In this document: one piece after another, positions 1-10,429 of the stretch
Layout of the letters: every line of letters starts with the position of its first letter
Numbering within the stretch: position 1 is the stretch's first letter
Origin: Seriola aureovittata
Lineage: Eukaryota > Chordata > Actinopteri > Carangiformes > Carangidae
Length of the DNA: 64,000 nucleotides
Assembly: GCF_021018895.1 (NCBI RefSeq)
Contig: NC_079381.1
Location: 16,326,501-16,390,500, forward strand
Direction: 5' to 3'
Program-made: the position numbers and the translations under genes
Notes under the pieces: generated by a model
What the model saw: only the letters and a program-made list of their open reading frames with translations
What the model was told of the DNA's origin: nothing
The model's database searches: none

Positions 1-688
1 ATGAGAGGCTATCATGTTACCAGTCAAATAAACTGCATTGTAATCAATTATGAATGTCCTTAGAATACTTTATACATGTAGACATTTGTAAGTGCGTTAA
101 ATGCTCTATATCTATATCTACAGGCAGCAAGCAGATCCTGTACAGAGCTATTTGAATAAGAGAAAAAAGTCATATTTCTGAGTCAAATCTCTTTCTCTTC
201 AATCTTTACATAATATATTATTGACTAATCATACATTTTCATCTGTCATCTAAAGGTTATGGATATTTACAGCTGTCAAGCAAATGTAGTGGAATGAAAA
301 GTACTTTTTGCATAAAATGAAAGTATAAATACATCAAAATTTCAGTACAGTGCTTGATTAAAGGTACTTACAAGTTCACATTGTTTGACAAACAAACAAA
401 AAAAATGAAACCATAGAGATTGAAGATAAGAGATTTGAATCAGAAACATTGCCCTTTCATTTAAATAGGTTTGTACAGGATCTGCTTGCTGCCTGTGGAT
501 GTAGATATAGAGCATTTAACTAACAACTCTTGACTCAAGGCATAGACATATCAAAAGTATCCATTATTAATCATAAAAGCAGGACACATACAAATGCCTA
601 CAAGTATAAAGTATCCTAAGGGCATTCATAATTTATTATGATGCAGTTTGATGCAGTTTATCTGACTGGTAACATAATAGCCTTTCAT
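1..688. repeat. Large imperfect inverted repeat, arms about 207 and 276 bp
   Basis: The left arm (about 1-207) is matched in reverse complement by the right arm (about 413-688). For example CAGGCAGCAAGCAGATCCTG at 121-140 reappears inverted near 478-497, and GTTACCAGTC at 17-26 reappears inverted near 664-673. The arms differ at scattered positions. The right arm carries about 67 bp (near 522-590) that the left arm lacks. The spacer is about 205 bp and AT-rich. Position 1 still pairs, so the left end is cut by the window edge. No transposase ORF is present. It could be a non-autonomous DNA transposon with long terminal inverted repeats, or an inverted duplication. Confidence 0.75.
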
Positions 689-3600
689 TCAAAGCAGAGA
701 ACTAATGGTTAAGTGAGAATGGCCGGATAGAATAAAGATAAGGGCCCTATGCTTTAGTACTATAAGCACATTACAAAATCTATTTGGCCGGCATCAGTAT
801 AGCCATTACTTTGCCAGGGTTTGCCTTGTTCAAGCTCTCAACCCTTCATTAGAGTGCAAGAGCTGGGGTCAAAGCCGTGGGCAGTGGGCACATCCATGTG
901 CAATTACATAAAAACCCTGCCTTTAATTTCACCCTCGCCATTTTGAGGCAAAAACACACCCCGTGAGTCTGGGCTATAAATCTGAGGCGGAGTCCCCTCC
1001 TGCCCTGTGGCTTTGTGGCGGCAGTATTTCTAGACATGGCGGTCTCTTGCATTCAACTTAACAGAACAAGGCCTCCGAGACGTTTCTGAGGCATAATTTC
1101 ATCCGTGGCACAGTTTAGTCTAGATCTGCCAACTTTAGAAGGCCACACAAACAGAAATAGGTCTTAAGTTCTGTCATTTCCTTTTGCTGCTGGGATATTT
1201 AGTACTCTTACCTTTAGTTCTTTCAATGTTAAGTGCAGCGCTTTTAATTTTCCATTTCATTTGTTTCCAGCTGAGCGATTAATCAGATGGTTTTATTGAC
1301 GTTCTGCCAATGAGTCTGACTTCAATAATACTGCAGTGGCTCTTCAACAGCCTATCCAGTGTAAAACTGGCCGACATTACCATACAAGCATAAATTTTAT
1401 GGATTGAAATCACTTATCACTGAACATGGAAAAAAACCCAGAAGCCAGAGTTTTTCTGTAGTAGACTCATTTTGAGGGCTTCCGTGATAATTGCATGGTT
1501 CCCAGCCAAAGTTACAGCCTGGTCTGCTGCATGTGAGCACACATAATATTTTCCCCATGTCCACATACGTCCATACAGTTTAATATAATTGCATCCAATG
1601 CAACCACTCGGAAACTAAACACTTAAACTGTCAACTGTAGAGTTTTTCTGCATCTAGTATAAGTCTATGTGGGACCCCTATCTAATAAGGCACCCTCTAT
1701 GAAGCTTATATGTTGTAATTAATGGCTTTATTAATGCCTAATAACTTATTTACTAATGCTTTATAGATATGTTGTATATGTAGCTTCAAAGTGTTCAATA
1801 TTAAAAAAAAAAAAATAATAAAAAGCCACACAGTCATCACTCTGATGCCGTTATCTCAACTTATAAAGATCAATAAATATCATAAAAACTGTATCAAAAC
1901 TGGTCTAACCATGAAATGGAATTTTCACAACCTGGCAACCCAGAAGTTTTTCTTATTAATGCCTTAGAACTGACCTATAACACATCATTAAATGACAAAA
2001 TCCTGTATAAAGGATGCCTTATTAGAAAGAGGTATCATTTCCGTTTTGCTTGGTACAGTTGGTATTCATTCCATTCACTCTAGACTATGACTGTACATTT
2101 AGTCCTAAAATCCCCCTTGAATGATGTTATCATCTTGAGTTATAAATAAAACATAGAGCACCATAAACACCAGCATCTTTCTTCCTATATTTGGCTATAA
2201 ACACCACTTCAGGGAAATTCAGTATGACTTGCCCTTCCAATAACTCCACTTTCCAATAAGTTTAGAGATTCTCTTCTTACCAATGCTCTATATTGTGACT
2301 GCAGCTCGTCATATTTGTTTTAACACCATCTTAACCATATGATGCAAATTATTATGGCTATAATAGGCTGGGGTCAAGCCGGGTGAGGGGTATGCCTGTA
2401 CTGCATTAAAGTTACAAGAAATGCCACTTCCTTCTCTTTTAGTTGAGTGGAATTGCATTGACCTTGCAAACAGTTAATGTGAGTGGGTAGCAATAGTACA
2501 TTTATCACGAGGTTGAGCAAAGCTTTTCTCTCTCAGGCCCATTAGTTCTACAGCACTCAGAGCTGGTTGTATTGATGTTCAGCGGACTCTGGTCATTGCC
2601 TGACTTACTGCTGAATGGATGGCTATTATATTGTTGTTAACCAGAGAGGAGTCAAGAGTCTGTGGACCACAAGGCAGAGTTCACAGAGGGCCCCTAATAT
2701 CAGGATGGGTCATGTATTATATTTATTGATCTTTCACTCAGTTGCTTTCCCCTACTTATCCATCCCACAACTATGTCTTGAGAACAATATCCAATGTAAT
2801 ATAGTTAAAGAGAGTCATTTGAAAAGAAAATTCAACTTCTTTTAAACCTGGTTTCTACTTTCAGAGTGACAATCATTCAAGCAGCTCAACTTTAACCGAA
2901 TAAGTTAAATATGTTAGCAAACCTAGACTACCTACATTTTCGTTGAACTCCTATTTTACTTCCTCTGTGGGCTTTGCTGACGCAGAGGAAACTCTACTGT
3001 CATTTCACCAGAAAGCTACTGCTGTCTGTATAGGTGTCATCACCAAGTGTAAGCAGGGTTAGAATACAAGAAATATTTAAAGAAAATAAAATAAGTTAAC
3101 ATACACTAACACTGAAATAAAAAGGTGGAAGTTTAAAGCATTCTGCATTTTGTATAGCAATAGTTTTTATATCATATAGCTCTCATGACACCACCAGAAC
3201 CAATATTTTCAGCTCTCAAATTGCAGACTAGGAAATACCAGAGAGCCACATGGAATTGTTTACTTAGCTGAAAATGCATTTCAAATCAATGTTTCTGTCA
3301 TCTCTGCTGTTCGTTTTCATTAATTTCTTATAACCTAAGTGCTTGTACCATAAGAATGCATTAAAAACCATTGTTATGTCTACAATATACCACTTAAAGC
3401 CTCAGTTAACAGGTTTATATTGCTTATTTGCACAAGTCAGACAACATTAGTTTGAAGATAATAAGATTGTCCGAAGATGTTCTGTTGGATCAATGTGCTT
3501 TATCTCCATTTACAACCACCATAAATCTAGGTGTTGTAACAGCCTCTTAGATGTTGCTTTCCAATACTATGCAATATTTCTATTTTCATTTTTCTGTGTC

Positions 3601-4625
3601 TGTGAGCACATCTGATAATGACACAGTTAAACTAAGAAAAAAAAATATTTTTTTATAATAAAACCAAATATATATTTGACACCAAACATATTACCAGTAT
3701 GATTCTTCACAACCTTTCTGAAGAATCTTTGTTATCTCTTTGCTTCCTGTTGGTGGAATCGATAAGACTGCTCTTTAGCAAGCTAGGGACATACTACGAT
3801 GCATAGTAAAGTGAACAGGAAATCATTATAGCTTGCCAGGTTAAATGTAAGTGTACATAAGGTAATACCACCAATGCCAGTACAGTATACGTACCTCACA
3901 TATCCACAGGTTTTAAAGCATCGAATGGGCTCCAACCTGAATCACCATACAGGTTGTTTGTCCCTAACCTCTCATGTGCCCTGTCTGTCGCATCTCCTGA
4001 AAGAGCAACATTGTCATTGTTGTCATGGTTACAATAAAAGTCATGTGGTTAAGCTTATTGAACGGTCACAGTTTGGTGAAAAAAAACTACTTGGTTAGGT
4101 TTAGGTGGTTTGATTTCTCTAGCTGCATTTGCTGCATATAATCTAAATGAGGAAATGATGACAATGATGATAAGATATTAGAGACATGCCATAATAACAC
4201 CCATGAACATTTCTGAAACTTGTAGCTTGTTAATTTTGCACCAAGAGAAAGAGAGAAAAGGCCACATAACAACACATTCACTTGTCTATGCCTTACAACT
4301 CAATTATCAAATGGTTACATAAAAAGTGATTAGTAAATTAGAAAATAGTCCTTACTTATTGTTTCGGCTCAGCTCGTTCATACTTCTTATATTTCTTTCA
4401 GTAAATTCTGTTATTGCAGGTGTCGGTTGGAGGACAGGTAGTGATTGAAGCCTGTTTATTTTTGCCATTCTGCCGCTGTATAATGCCGCTCTTCCTCCAC
4501 CCATCAGATGTCCTCAGACTTTCCTCCTGCAACCACCTGCTCACCTGTTTCTCATTCCTGATTCTCCCCAGTCTTGACTACCGCACCCACCTCACCTGTT
4601 TCCCAGAGCCCAATCAACTCACACC

Positions 4626-4627
<2 letters not shown>
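689..4627. other. Intergenic, no gene seen; 820-1500 is unique-looking
   Basis: Only short, non-conserved ORFs occur here. The part from about 820 to 1500 has higher GC and no simple or dispersed repeat that I recognise. It includes a TATA-like GGCTATAAAT near 973 and homeodomain-type cores such as GATTAATC near 1277, so it may hold conserved noncoding DNA. The remainder is AT-rich with A/T runs (for example 1802-1815 and 3639-3656) and shows nothing else that can be named. Confidence 0.4.

Positions 4628-4665
<38 letters not shown>
4628..4665. repeat. (TA)n microsatellite
   Basis: About 18 uninterrupted TA units, followed by a short TG tract. Confidence 0.97.
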
Positions 4666-4671
<6 letters not shown>

Positions 4672-5375
4672 ACTTTGTTATCACCATCCTGTGACCTGTT
4701 TTGTCCCAGTTATCTGTTCCTGTACCTGCCTGCTCGGCTGTATCACAATCTCTTCTGTTAAAACCACTCCACTGCTGCCGCCTGCCTGGTCTGTGCCTAC
4801 ATTTGGGTCCAGCTTCCTGTTCCCACCTCGAACAAACTGTGACAACACCTGGAGATAGAAGGTGATGTTGTGTAAACAAAAATCTCAACCATCACGCACT
4901 TGCTTATCTGCCATTTCAGGTGTTTCTCTGAGTGCTTCAGCTGTGCGTGCGTGCGTGTGCGTGTGTGTTGGTGCGTGTGTCTAGTTTCCAGCAAAAGGTG
5001 GATCAAGAGGAGGATCAAAATGTCCAGTTGTGCTCTTTGAAAAATCCAATTTTAGCCATGCCATTAAGTTAGGCCTAGTTCCCTGAAGGATAACAATACC
5101 TCGCACAGTCTTGTCAGTTACTGTGGCACCGTCACATTACCGTTAAAAATAGATATGAATAGAATATAAAAGCAGAATCAGTCCTCATGGAGACATATAC
5201 TTTACTGTCACATTTTCTTGGCTTTGTCTACACGAGACTGGTACATTAAATGGAGGCTTGAACTGGATGGTAACAACTGTGAAAATGCTCTGACCTTCCA
5301 GCATCGAATTCCTGTATACATATTTCATTAGAAGCCAAACGACTGGTGCCTTCCTGACCCTGGCCCTCTTTGAGT

Positions 5376-5376
<1 letters not shown>
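4666..5376. other. No gene; short GT-rich patch
   Basis: Non-coding. A GTGCGTGC-type alternating purine-pyrimidine patch lies at about 4941-4980. Nothing else is recognisable. Confidence 0.6.

Positions 5377-5471
<95 letters not shown>
5377..5471. repeat. (CA)n microsatellite, about 47 units
   Basis: A pure CA array of about 95 bp. The poly-Cys/Val and poly-His/Thr ORFs that cross it are translations of the repeat, not genes. Confidence 0.98.
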
Positions 5472-5473
<2 letters not shown>

Positions 5474-6744
5474 CAGCTCAATCTGCCAATGATGACTGTA
5501 GAAGGGTCTGAATGATTGTCTGGTGCCAATAAACAAAAGTCTGAGAGGACAGCTGATTAACTGCAGCTAATAAAGATGCTCATCATGTGTTAAATGTGTA
5601 ATGGTTTCCCACACAGAAAAACAGCATTGTGTGTCCTTCCTGTTACTATAATCAGATACGTTGATGCAATGTCAAAAAGAAATCACATTAAACAAGAAGT
5701 TAAAATGTACTTCTCCATTACCAAGAATCTGTTCCTGCACTCTTCTGCAAAAAAAGATTACATATACTGTACACTTGCAACAATAATCTAAAACTCATCC
5801 ATTTAAATTTCATACCACTTATTAAACAATGAAGTTAATTCATTTTACCACCAATGGTTTTGATAGCTAGCCTCTTTAATATGTGAAAATCCATTTATTG
5901 CTCTTAAAGTTAATATCTGTTTTGCCCGTGAAGCCGACCAATACAACAGTATCAAGTACTCTACACTAATCCTATGAACAGTAGCTGTTAATTTCTAATC
6001 ATGGCCATGACAACAATCATGGGAAAAGTACATTGAACAATTTCATGTCAGTCTCTCTCCTTCACACACATTTATGCTGTTGATGGAGAAAGACAACTTC
6101 CCAGAAATGTCTTGCTAAGAAAACTTCAAGTTCTGTTTTCTTGCTCTCCTACTCCTACTCACTTACTCATTTCTCTTTCCTCATTCATACACATAGAGCC
6201 TGGCTCAGCAAAAAGTTTACTCATTTATTTCCTTATATAGCTTCATATGATAAATAGAACTGAGAGAAAATATATATTTGAAATTGACATGTGATAGAAA
6301 GGGGGCTTTAAAGTGGCTTAAACCAATATCGAGTTCGTGTCTTTGACTTCTTTTACCACTAAGGATTATAATTATAAAAGAAATTCTGTGAATAGTAATA
6401 ATCTTGTGCTAGTCTTCTGTCATCACCCAAATAATTGGAGAAGTCAGTAAATTTGGAGCCACTGATGTGTATGTCAGTAAGTCACTCTCTGATGATGTCA
6501 TACATATTGTTCTTTGTATTTGAGATCTTGTCACAGAAGAACTGTGGCTTTTTCAAGGCCCTTTGTTTTGAAGGTGTTTCCTCATTGGCTCCTCAGAAAC
6601 CCCACAGAGAACATCAGACTGTGTTACCTTCGCCAGTCCCTATGGTCTAACTTGTATTTGCATTGTTTTGCTGCATTGTCACACAGCTTCCTAAAAGGAT
6701 GTCCCATCCGAAATGCTTTGTGTGTGCAGGCATAATACATGTAC
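5472..6744. other. Intergenic, nothing recognised
   Basis: AT-rich unique sequence without a credible ORF, RNA gene or repeat that can be named. Confidence 0.5.
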
Positions 6745-6990
6745 CCCCCACCCCCCAACCCACACACAAACACAAAAACACACATTCTTGTACTTTTAGT
6801 CTACTTCTATTTTTGTGAGGACACTTATTAAAATAATGGATTCTTTCTCTAGCCCCTTACCCTAACCTTAACCATCACAACTGAATGCCTAATCCCAAAC
6901 TTTAATCTTGACTTAAACCTAATACTAACACTAACCCCTAAAACCTAGTCTTACCCCTTAAATGCAGCCAAAATAACACTTCCTAAAAAT
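6745..6990 (+). repeat. Dispersed fish repeat, 'TTTGTGAGGACAC...CCCTAACCTTAACC' type (family D)
   Basis: The segment reads CA-rich, then TTTGTGAGGACAC, then a series of degenerate CCTTACCCTAACC words, then AACCTAGTCTTACCCCTTAAA. I recognise this arrangement as a very common interspersed repeat in fish. The CCCTAA-like words are degenerate and internal, so this is not telomeric. A diverged relative lies at 12760-12935. Confidence 0.6.
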
Positions 6991-7043
6991 GCCCTTTCTC
7001 TGTTGGAAAGTTTTTTTTTTGGTTCTCTATAAAGTATTTTTAG

Positions 7044-7044
<1 letters not shown>

Positions 7045-7110
<66 letters not shown>

Positions 7111-7198
7111 CACGCACACACACACACACACAACCAGAGACTGCAGGTTAATGGATCAGGAAGTAACACCTCTGGGAGGGGGTTGCAGTTCACACACA

Positions 7199-7244
<46 letters not shown>

Positions 7245-7361
7245 ACACACACACACACACACACACGCACACACACGCACACACACACACACACAACCAG
7301 AGACTGCAGGTTAATGGATCAGGAAGTAACACCTCTGGGAGGGGGTTGCAGTTCACACACA

Positions 7362-7421
<60 letters not shown>
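7045..7421. repeat. Compound (CA)n array with a 163-bp internal duplication
   Basis: Three CA arrays are separated by two almost identical 65-70 bp unique spacers. One spacer begins CAACCAGAGACTGCAGG at 7131 and the other at 7294, so the offset is 163 bp. The flanking GCACACACACGC interruptions are copied too. This points to unequal exchange or replication slippage within the array. Confidence 0.93.
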
Positions 7422-7424
<3 letters not shown>

Positions 7425-7510
7425 TACAGTTGGTGTTGTGGGTGTAAATTTCACATTTCAAGTACGTTTACAACAGTTTACAACCACAGTTTAGCATGAA
7501 TTTAAATTAG

Positions 7511-7514
<4 letters not shown>

Positions 7515-7561
<47 letters not shown>
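7515..7561. repeat. (TA)n microsatellite
   Basis: About 23 TA units. Confidence 0.97.
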
Positions 7562-7564
<3 letters not shown>

Positions 7565-7767
7565 CCACTGGGACACGTGAATAGAACAGAGCCATTGTTA
7601 ATGTTGTTGGGCTTAAATTAGTTTCTTGTAATAGGCAAATATGAACTTTTTTGCCTGATCTCCAGTCCCACAGATGTTCCAGCTACCAACCTTAATTAGC
7701 AACATGACTTATTAACACAACTGTGTGCATACAAAATATGGTGGCCTAATTAAAAGGATGGATATTG

Positions 7768-7770
<3 letters not shown>

Positions 7771-7801
<31 letters not shown>
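7771..7801. repeat. (TG)n microsatellite
   Basis: About 15 TG units. Confidence 0.95.
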
Positions 7802-7802
<1 letters not shown>

Positions 7803-7816
7803 GGCAACAGTGTTGT

Positions 7817-7842
7817 GAGAGTATGACTGAGGTCATACTCTC
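7817..7842. repeat. Perfect 11-bp hairpin with 4-nt loop
   Basis: GAGAGTATGAC (7817-7827) and GTCATACTCTC (7832-7842) are perfect inverted arms around the loop TGAG. A second, smaller palindrome (ACTCAG/CTGAGT) follows immediately at about 7845-7861. It lies directly downstream of the TG array. There is no U-tract, and its function is unknown. Confidence 0.85.
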
Positions 7843-7904
7843 ATACTCAGTATGACTGAGTGTGGTGAGGGTTAACAAGAGGACAGGGGAAACATAATGT
7901 GTAA

Positions 7905-7990
7905 GAATTTTATTAGTAACACTTCTGCTTTTCCCTCTGTAATATGTCAAAAATGTCTGCTTTAGAAAAGACCTATTGTTTATGTCTATC
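7905..7990. repeat. Diverged repeat, partner of 9600-9690
   Basis: Both segments share the order TTATTA(C/G)TAACACTT, TGCTTTTCC, GTCAAAA, TGCTTT and ACCTATTGTTTAT with small gaps. They are about 1.7 kb apart in the same orientation. This could be an old local duplication or two copies of an unnamed interspersed repeat. Confidence 0.55.
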
Positions 7991-8012
7991 CTCACAGATA
8001 TAGTCTGTGTTT

Positions 8013-8248
8013 ATATTTGCCAACATTTTTTTTTCTTTTTTTTTTTTTTAAGAATTTTTTGGGGCTTTTTGTGCCTTTAATGGACAGGACAGTAGAGAGA
8101 CAGGAAATGGGGAGGCAGAGAGAGGGGGAATGACACGCAGGAAAGGGCTGTCCGAAGCGGGAGTCAAACCTGGGGGCCAGCTGCAGTGAGGACTGTAGCC
8201 TCTATGTAACCCACTGCGCTACGTGACGCCCCATATTTGCCAACATTT
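8013..8248 (-). mobile_element. tRNA-derived SINE with 16-bp target-site duplications
   Basis: The element body is 8029-8232 and reads on the minus strand. Its tRNA-like head lies at the right end (GGGGCGTCACGTAGCGCAGT, reverse complement). A Pol III box B-like sequence (reverse complement of GGAGTCAAACC near 8161) follows, then a body containing the reverse complement of GGACAGGACAGTAGAGAGAC, and a poly(A) tail seen as the T-rich stretch at 8029-8050. The direct repeats ATATTTGCCAACATTT at 8013-8028 and 8233-8248 are the target-site duplication. SINEs of this kind are abundant in percomorph fish. It has no coding capacity and depends on a partner LINE. Confidence 0.9.
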
Positions 8249-9011
8249 AACTTTTAAGCTTGCATTTGATTTTTTTCACTTTGGGGCAGTGCAACAAGCT
8301 AGTAGAAACATAATCTGGTTCCTTATCTGCTAATTGATTCACTCTGTTCACCAGCTAGCCTGTATAATTGACTGTCTGCCGTATGGTGCAGAGCAGGTGA
8401 GTTTAATCCAAGGTGCTACTGTTGAGAGCAGAGAGAGTGAACAACTTACAACTTTAAGGGAAAGGACACTGACTGAATGAGCTCAAACTGCATAAAGGAC
8501 CTTTTTCATTGTTCCATCAGAACAAATGGCATGAGTCCCCTTTAAAATAACACTTTGCGAACATAAACCTTAACAGTAACTAATGGCCCACATCAAAATG
8601 ATCCATTACTGTAGGTGCACAGTTTATCTCAATATTCATTCATCACAGCAATAAACTTTGTGTAAAGAAATGTATGAAACCATCAGGAAGCAGCTGCTGC
8701 AGACCATCTCTGAAAGGATGTGGTTTGTGTTGTATGTGCATATCATAAAAACCTCTGACCACAGTCTCTTTAGCTTTAACTTTATATTAACTTTATATTA
8801 ACAGAACTTAATAAGAAAACAAAGTAACATTCCTACTGCAAAATATTGTTTTTGTGACTCATTCATGATGCTCCTTATTAATGAGTAGTTATTAATTACC
8901 TGTGAAATTATTTGTGTGTATGTATTTCACTGTGACGGTCTGGAATCAAATGCATCTTTGACTTACCATTCTTACCAAACTTAAATCTCTAGCGCCCTCC
9001 AGAGGGATGAA
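8249..9011. other. Intergenic, nothing recognised
   Basis: Non-coding sequence with no clear repeat or RNA gene. Confidence 0.5.
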
Positions 9012-9255
9012 GCTGTATCAGGATGAGCCTGTGTATATTCTCATTTGTCCAGGTCATAGTATCCTAAAGGAGTTTTTTAAATCGAAAACAACTGGACTAG
9101 GTTATTTGTGTACGCATCTGACCAGTCCTAGCCTGGTCAGATGCGTACACGAACTGATGAAGCCTCTTGGATGAGAGGTGAAACGTCTTCCCAGACAAAT
9201 AACCTAGTCCAGTTGTTTTCGATTTAAAAAACTCCTTTAGGCTGTATCAGGATGA
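9012..9255 (+). mobile_element. Palindromic retroelement remnant (Penelope-like?) with 15-bp target-site duplications and hammerhead-like core
   Basis: The direct repeats GCTGTATCAGGATGA at 9012-9026 and 9241-9255 bound a 214-bp insertion (9027-9240). Inside it, 9064-9109 and 9195-9240 are perfect 46-bp inverted arms. A second perfect 18-bp inverted pair (9108-9125 / 9133-9150, 7-nt loop) lies between them. Downstream of that hairpin come CTGATGA (9154-9160), a short hairpin (CCTCT/AGAGG) and GAAAC (9180-9184). The block CTGATGAAGCCTCTTGG is a sequence I recognise as highly repeated in fish. Hammerhead motifs and target-site duplications of variable length are known from Penelope-like retroelements, but no reverse transcriptase is left here, so the class is an inference. 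Confidence 0.7.
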
Positions 9256-9599
9256 TTTCAAACAGCCACTCAGACTGTGTATGTAGATGGGGGACAAATT
9301 AAAGGAAAAGAAAACAAAGTGTGTTAGTAATGTGATGTTCCACCACCTCCAGAACATGAACAGTGTTCTACCAAAACACATTCCCTCATTTGGTGTTTTT
9401 CTGATCGACACTGTAAATCCCAAATGGCTCACTCATTTTAAACATTTATTGGAAGAGGCTTGCACACAAAACTTAAGTTTATAACAGTACAGTAACTTGA
9501 AAGTTATGAGTACACCAAACACAAAGTAACTGTATCACATGACCCTTGTCTGACGGAAATGTATGCCAGTTCAACAGCACTTAAAATCAAACAACAAAA

Positions 9600-9690
9600 C
9601 AATTTTTGGGTCTTATTACTAACACTTTTGCTTTTCCTGTGGTAACAAGTCAAAATGTTGCTTTTAAAAATACCTATTGTTTATATAACT
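9600..9690. repeat. Diverged repeat, partner of 7905-7990
   Basis: Same order of shared words as 7905-7990, with substitutions and small indels. Confidence 0.55.
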
Positions 9691-9719
9691 TTATATAACT
9701 GCTAATGCTGGGGGAGGCG

Positions 9720-9764
9720 GCTAGCTTGCTCCTCGTGGGCCATGCGCCCAGCCAGCAAGCTAGC
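9720..9764. repeat. 11-bp inverted repeat, GC-rich hairpin
   Basis: GCTAGCTTGCT (9720-9730) pairs with AGCAAGCTAGC (9754-9764). The loop contains GGGC/GCCC, which can pair internally. It lies about 250 bp upstream of the CCAAT/TATA-like segment. Confidence 0.7.
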
Positions 9765-10003
9765 TGGCGTAGGAATATGGTTTTTCAACGGTTGAAGAAA
9801 ATGTAGTTCCATAGGAAAGGGCTGTGTGAACAAGCAACAGCAACAGAAAGCGGTAAAACAAAACAAAAAAAACTAATAAAGCATACACTTAAATTGATAT
9901 TAGTTTTTTTTCTGTGGGCATGTTTTTAAGTGGCTAAAATAATTTTTTTCGTGTCCCCGTCCACTTCAGAACATCACTCAGTGGCGGGATCCTTTGCTAT
10001 CGC

Positions 10004-10040
10004 TGACCAATCAGCTATGTAGGAAGTCTTTAAAAGCAGG
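10004..10040 (+). promoter_or_regulatory. CCAAT box plus TATA-like core promoter candidate
   Basis: TGACCAATCAG has CCAAT at 10007-10011, and CTTTAAAAGC has TTTAAAA at 10029-10035. The spacing suits a Pol II start near 10060. A possible first exon ends at CTACAG|GTAGCT (10120/10121). No known gene follows, so it may be an old LTR, another repeat promoter, or the start of an unannotated transcript. Confidence 0.35.
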
Positions 10041-10209
10041 TATCCGTTATTAGCTTCGGTTTTCTCCTGCCGCCGAGCACGCACCGCTTCCTGTCCAGCT
10101 GACTTTGGAGGTTGCTACAGGTAGCTAAGAGCGGTTTCTGCATTTGTTCGTTTGTTCCCCGATTTATTTCTTATCATGTTGTTCATATTAGTCCCTTACA
10201 ATTTTGTAG

Positions 10210-10428
10210 ATCGTCCTACCGTGGATCCCCTCCATCCAAAGAGACTATACGAGCTCGCAAAATTGCATCGGTCCACGCTCGGCTTGACATGGGACGTATG
10301 AAACGACAGATTCTCAGCTATGTCCGCAGCGCAGGCCGATAGTTGTGGTCGGAGTCTGGGTCAAGAGATAAGGCTGAGGTTCTGTCCAACTTTTGGCCCG
10401 AGTCCAACAACCCACAACTAAGCCTCAG
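10210..10428 (+). other. Possible second exon of an unidentified transcript
   Basis: A pyrimidine-rich tract ending TTTTGTAG precedes 10210, and CCTCAG|GTACAC at 10428/10429 could be a donor. One frame is open to the TAG at about 10340-10342 and ends with a basic stretch (MGRMKRQILSYVRSAGR). I do not recognise the peptide. GC content is above that of the flanks. It could be non-coding RNA or repeat-derived. Confidence 0.25.
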
Positions 10429-10429
10429 G

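Noticed and set aside
5185..5536. Poly-Cys/Val ORFs across the CA array, and similar ones at 6951-7461, 18498-18849, 52492-52782, 58215-58761 and 62520-63063
   Set aside because: They are translations of CA/GT microsatellites, not proteins.
6840..6960. Telomere-like CCCTAACC words
   Set aside because: Degenerate and irregular, and part of a known type of interspersed fish repeat, not a telomeric array.
7045..7421. CRISPR-like array of spaced repeats
   Set aside because: The repeats are CA microsatellite and only two spacers exist. They are identical to each other, so this is a duplication in a eukaryotic genome.
9154..9184. Call of a functional, canonical hammerhead ribozyme
   Set aside because: The boxes and helix order are there, but junction spacing and the cleavage triplet do not fit, so it is kept only as a finding.
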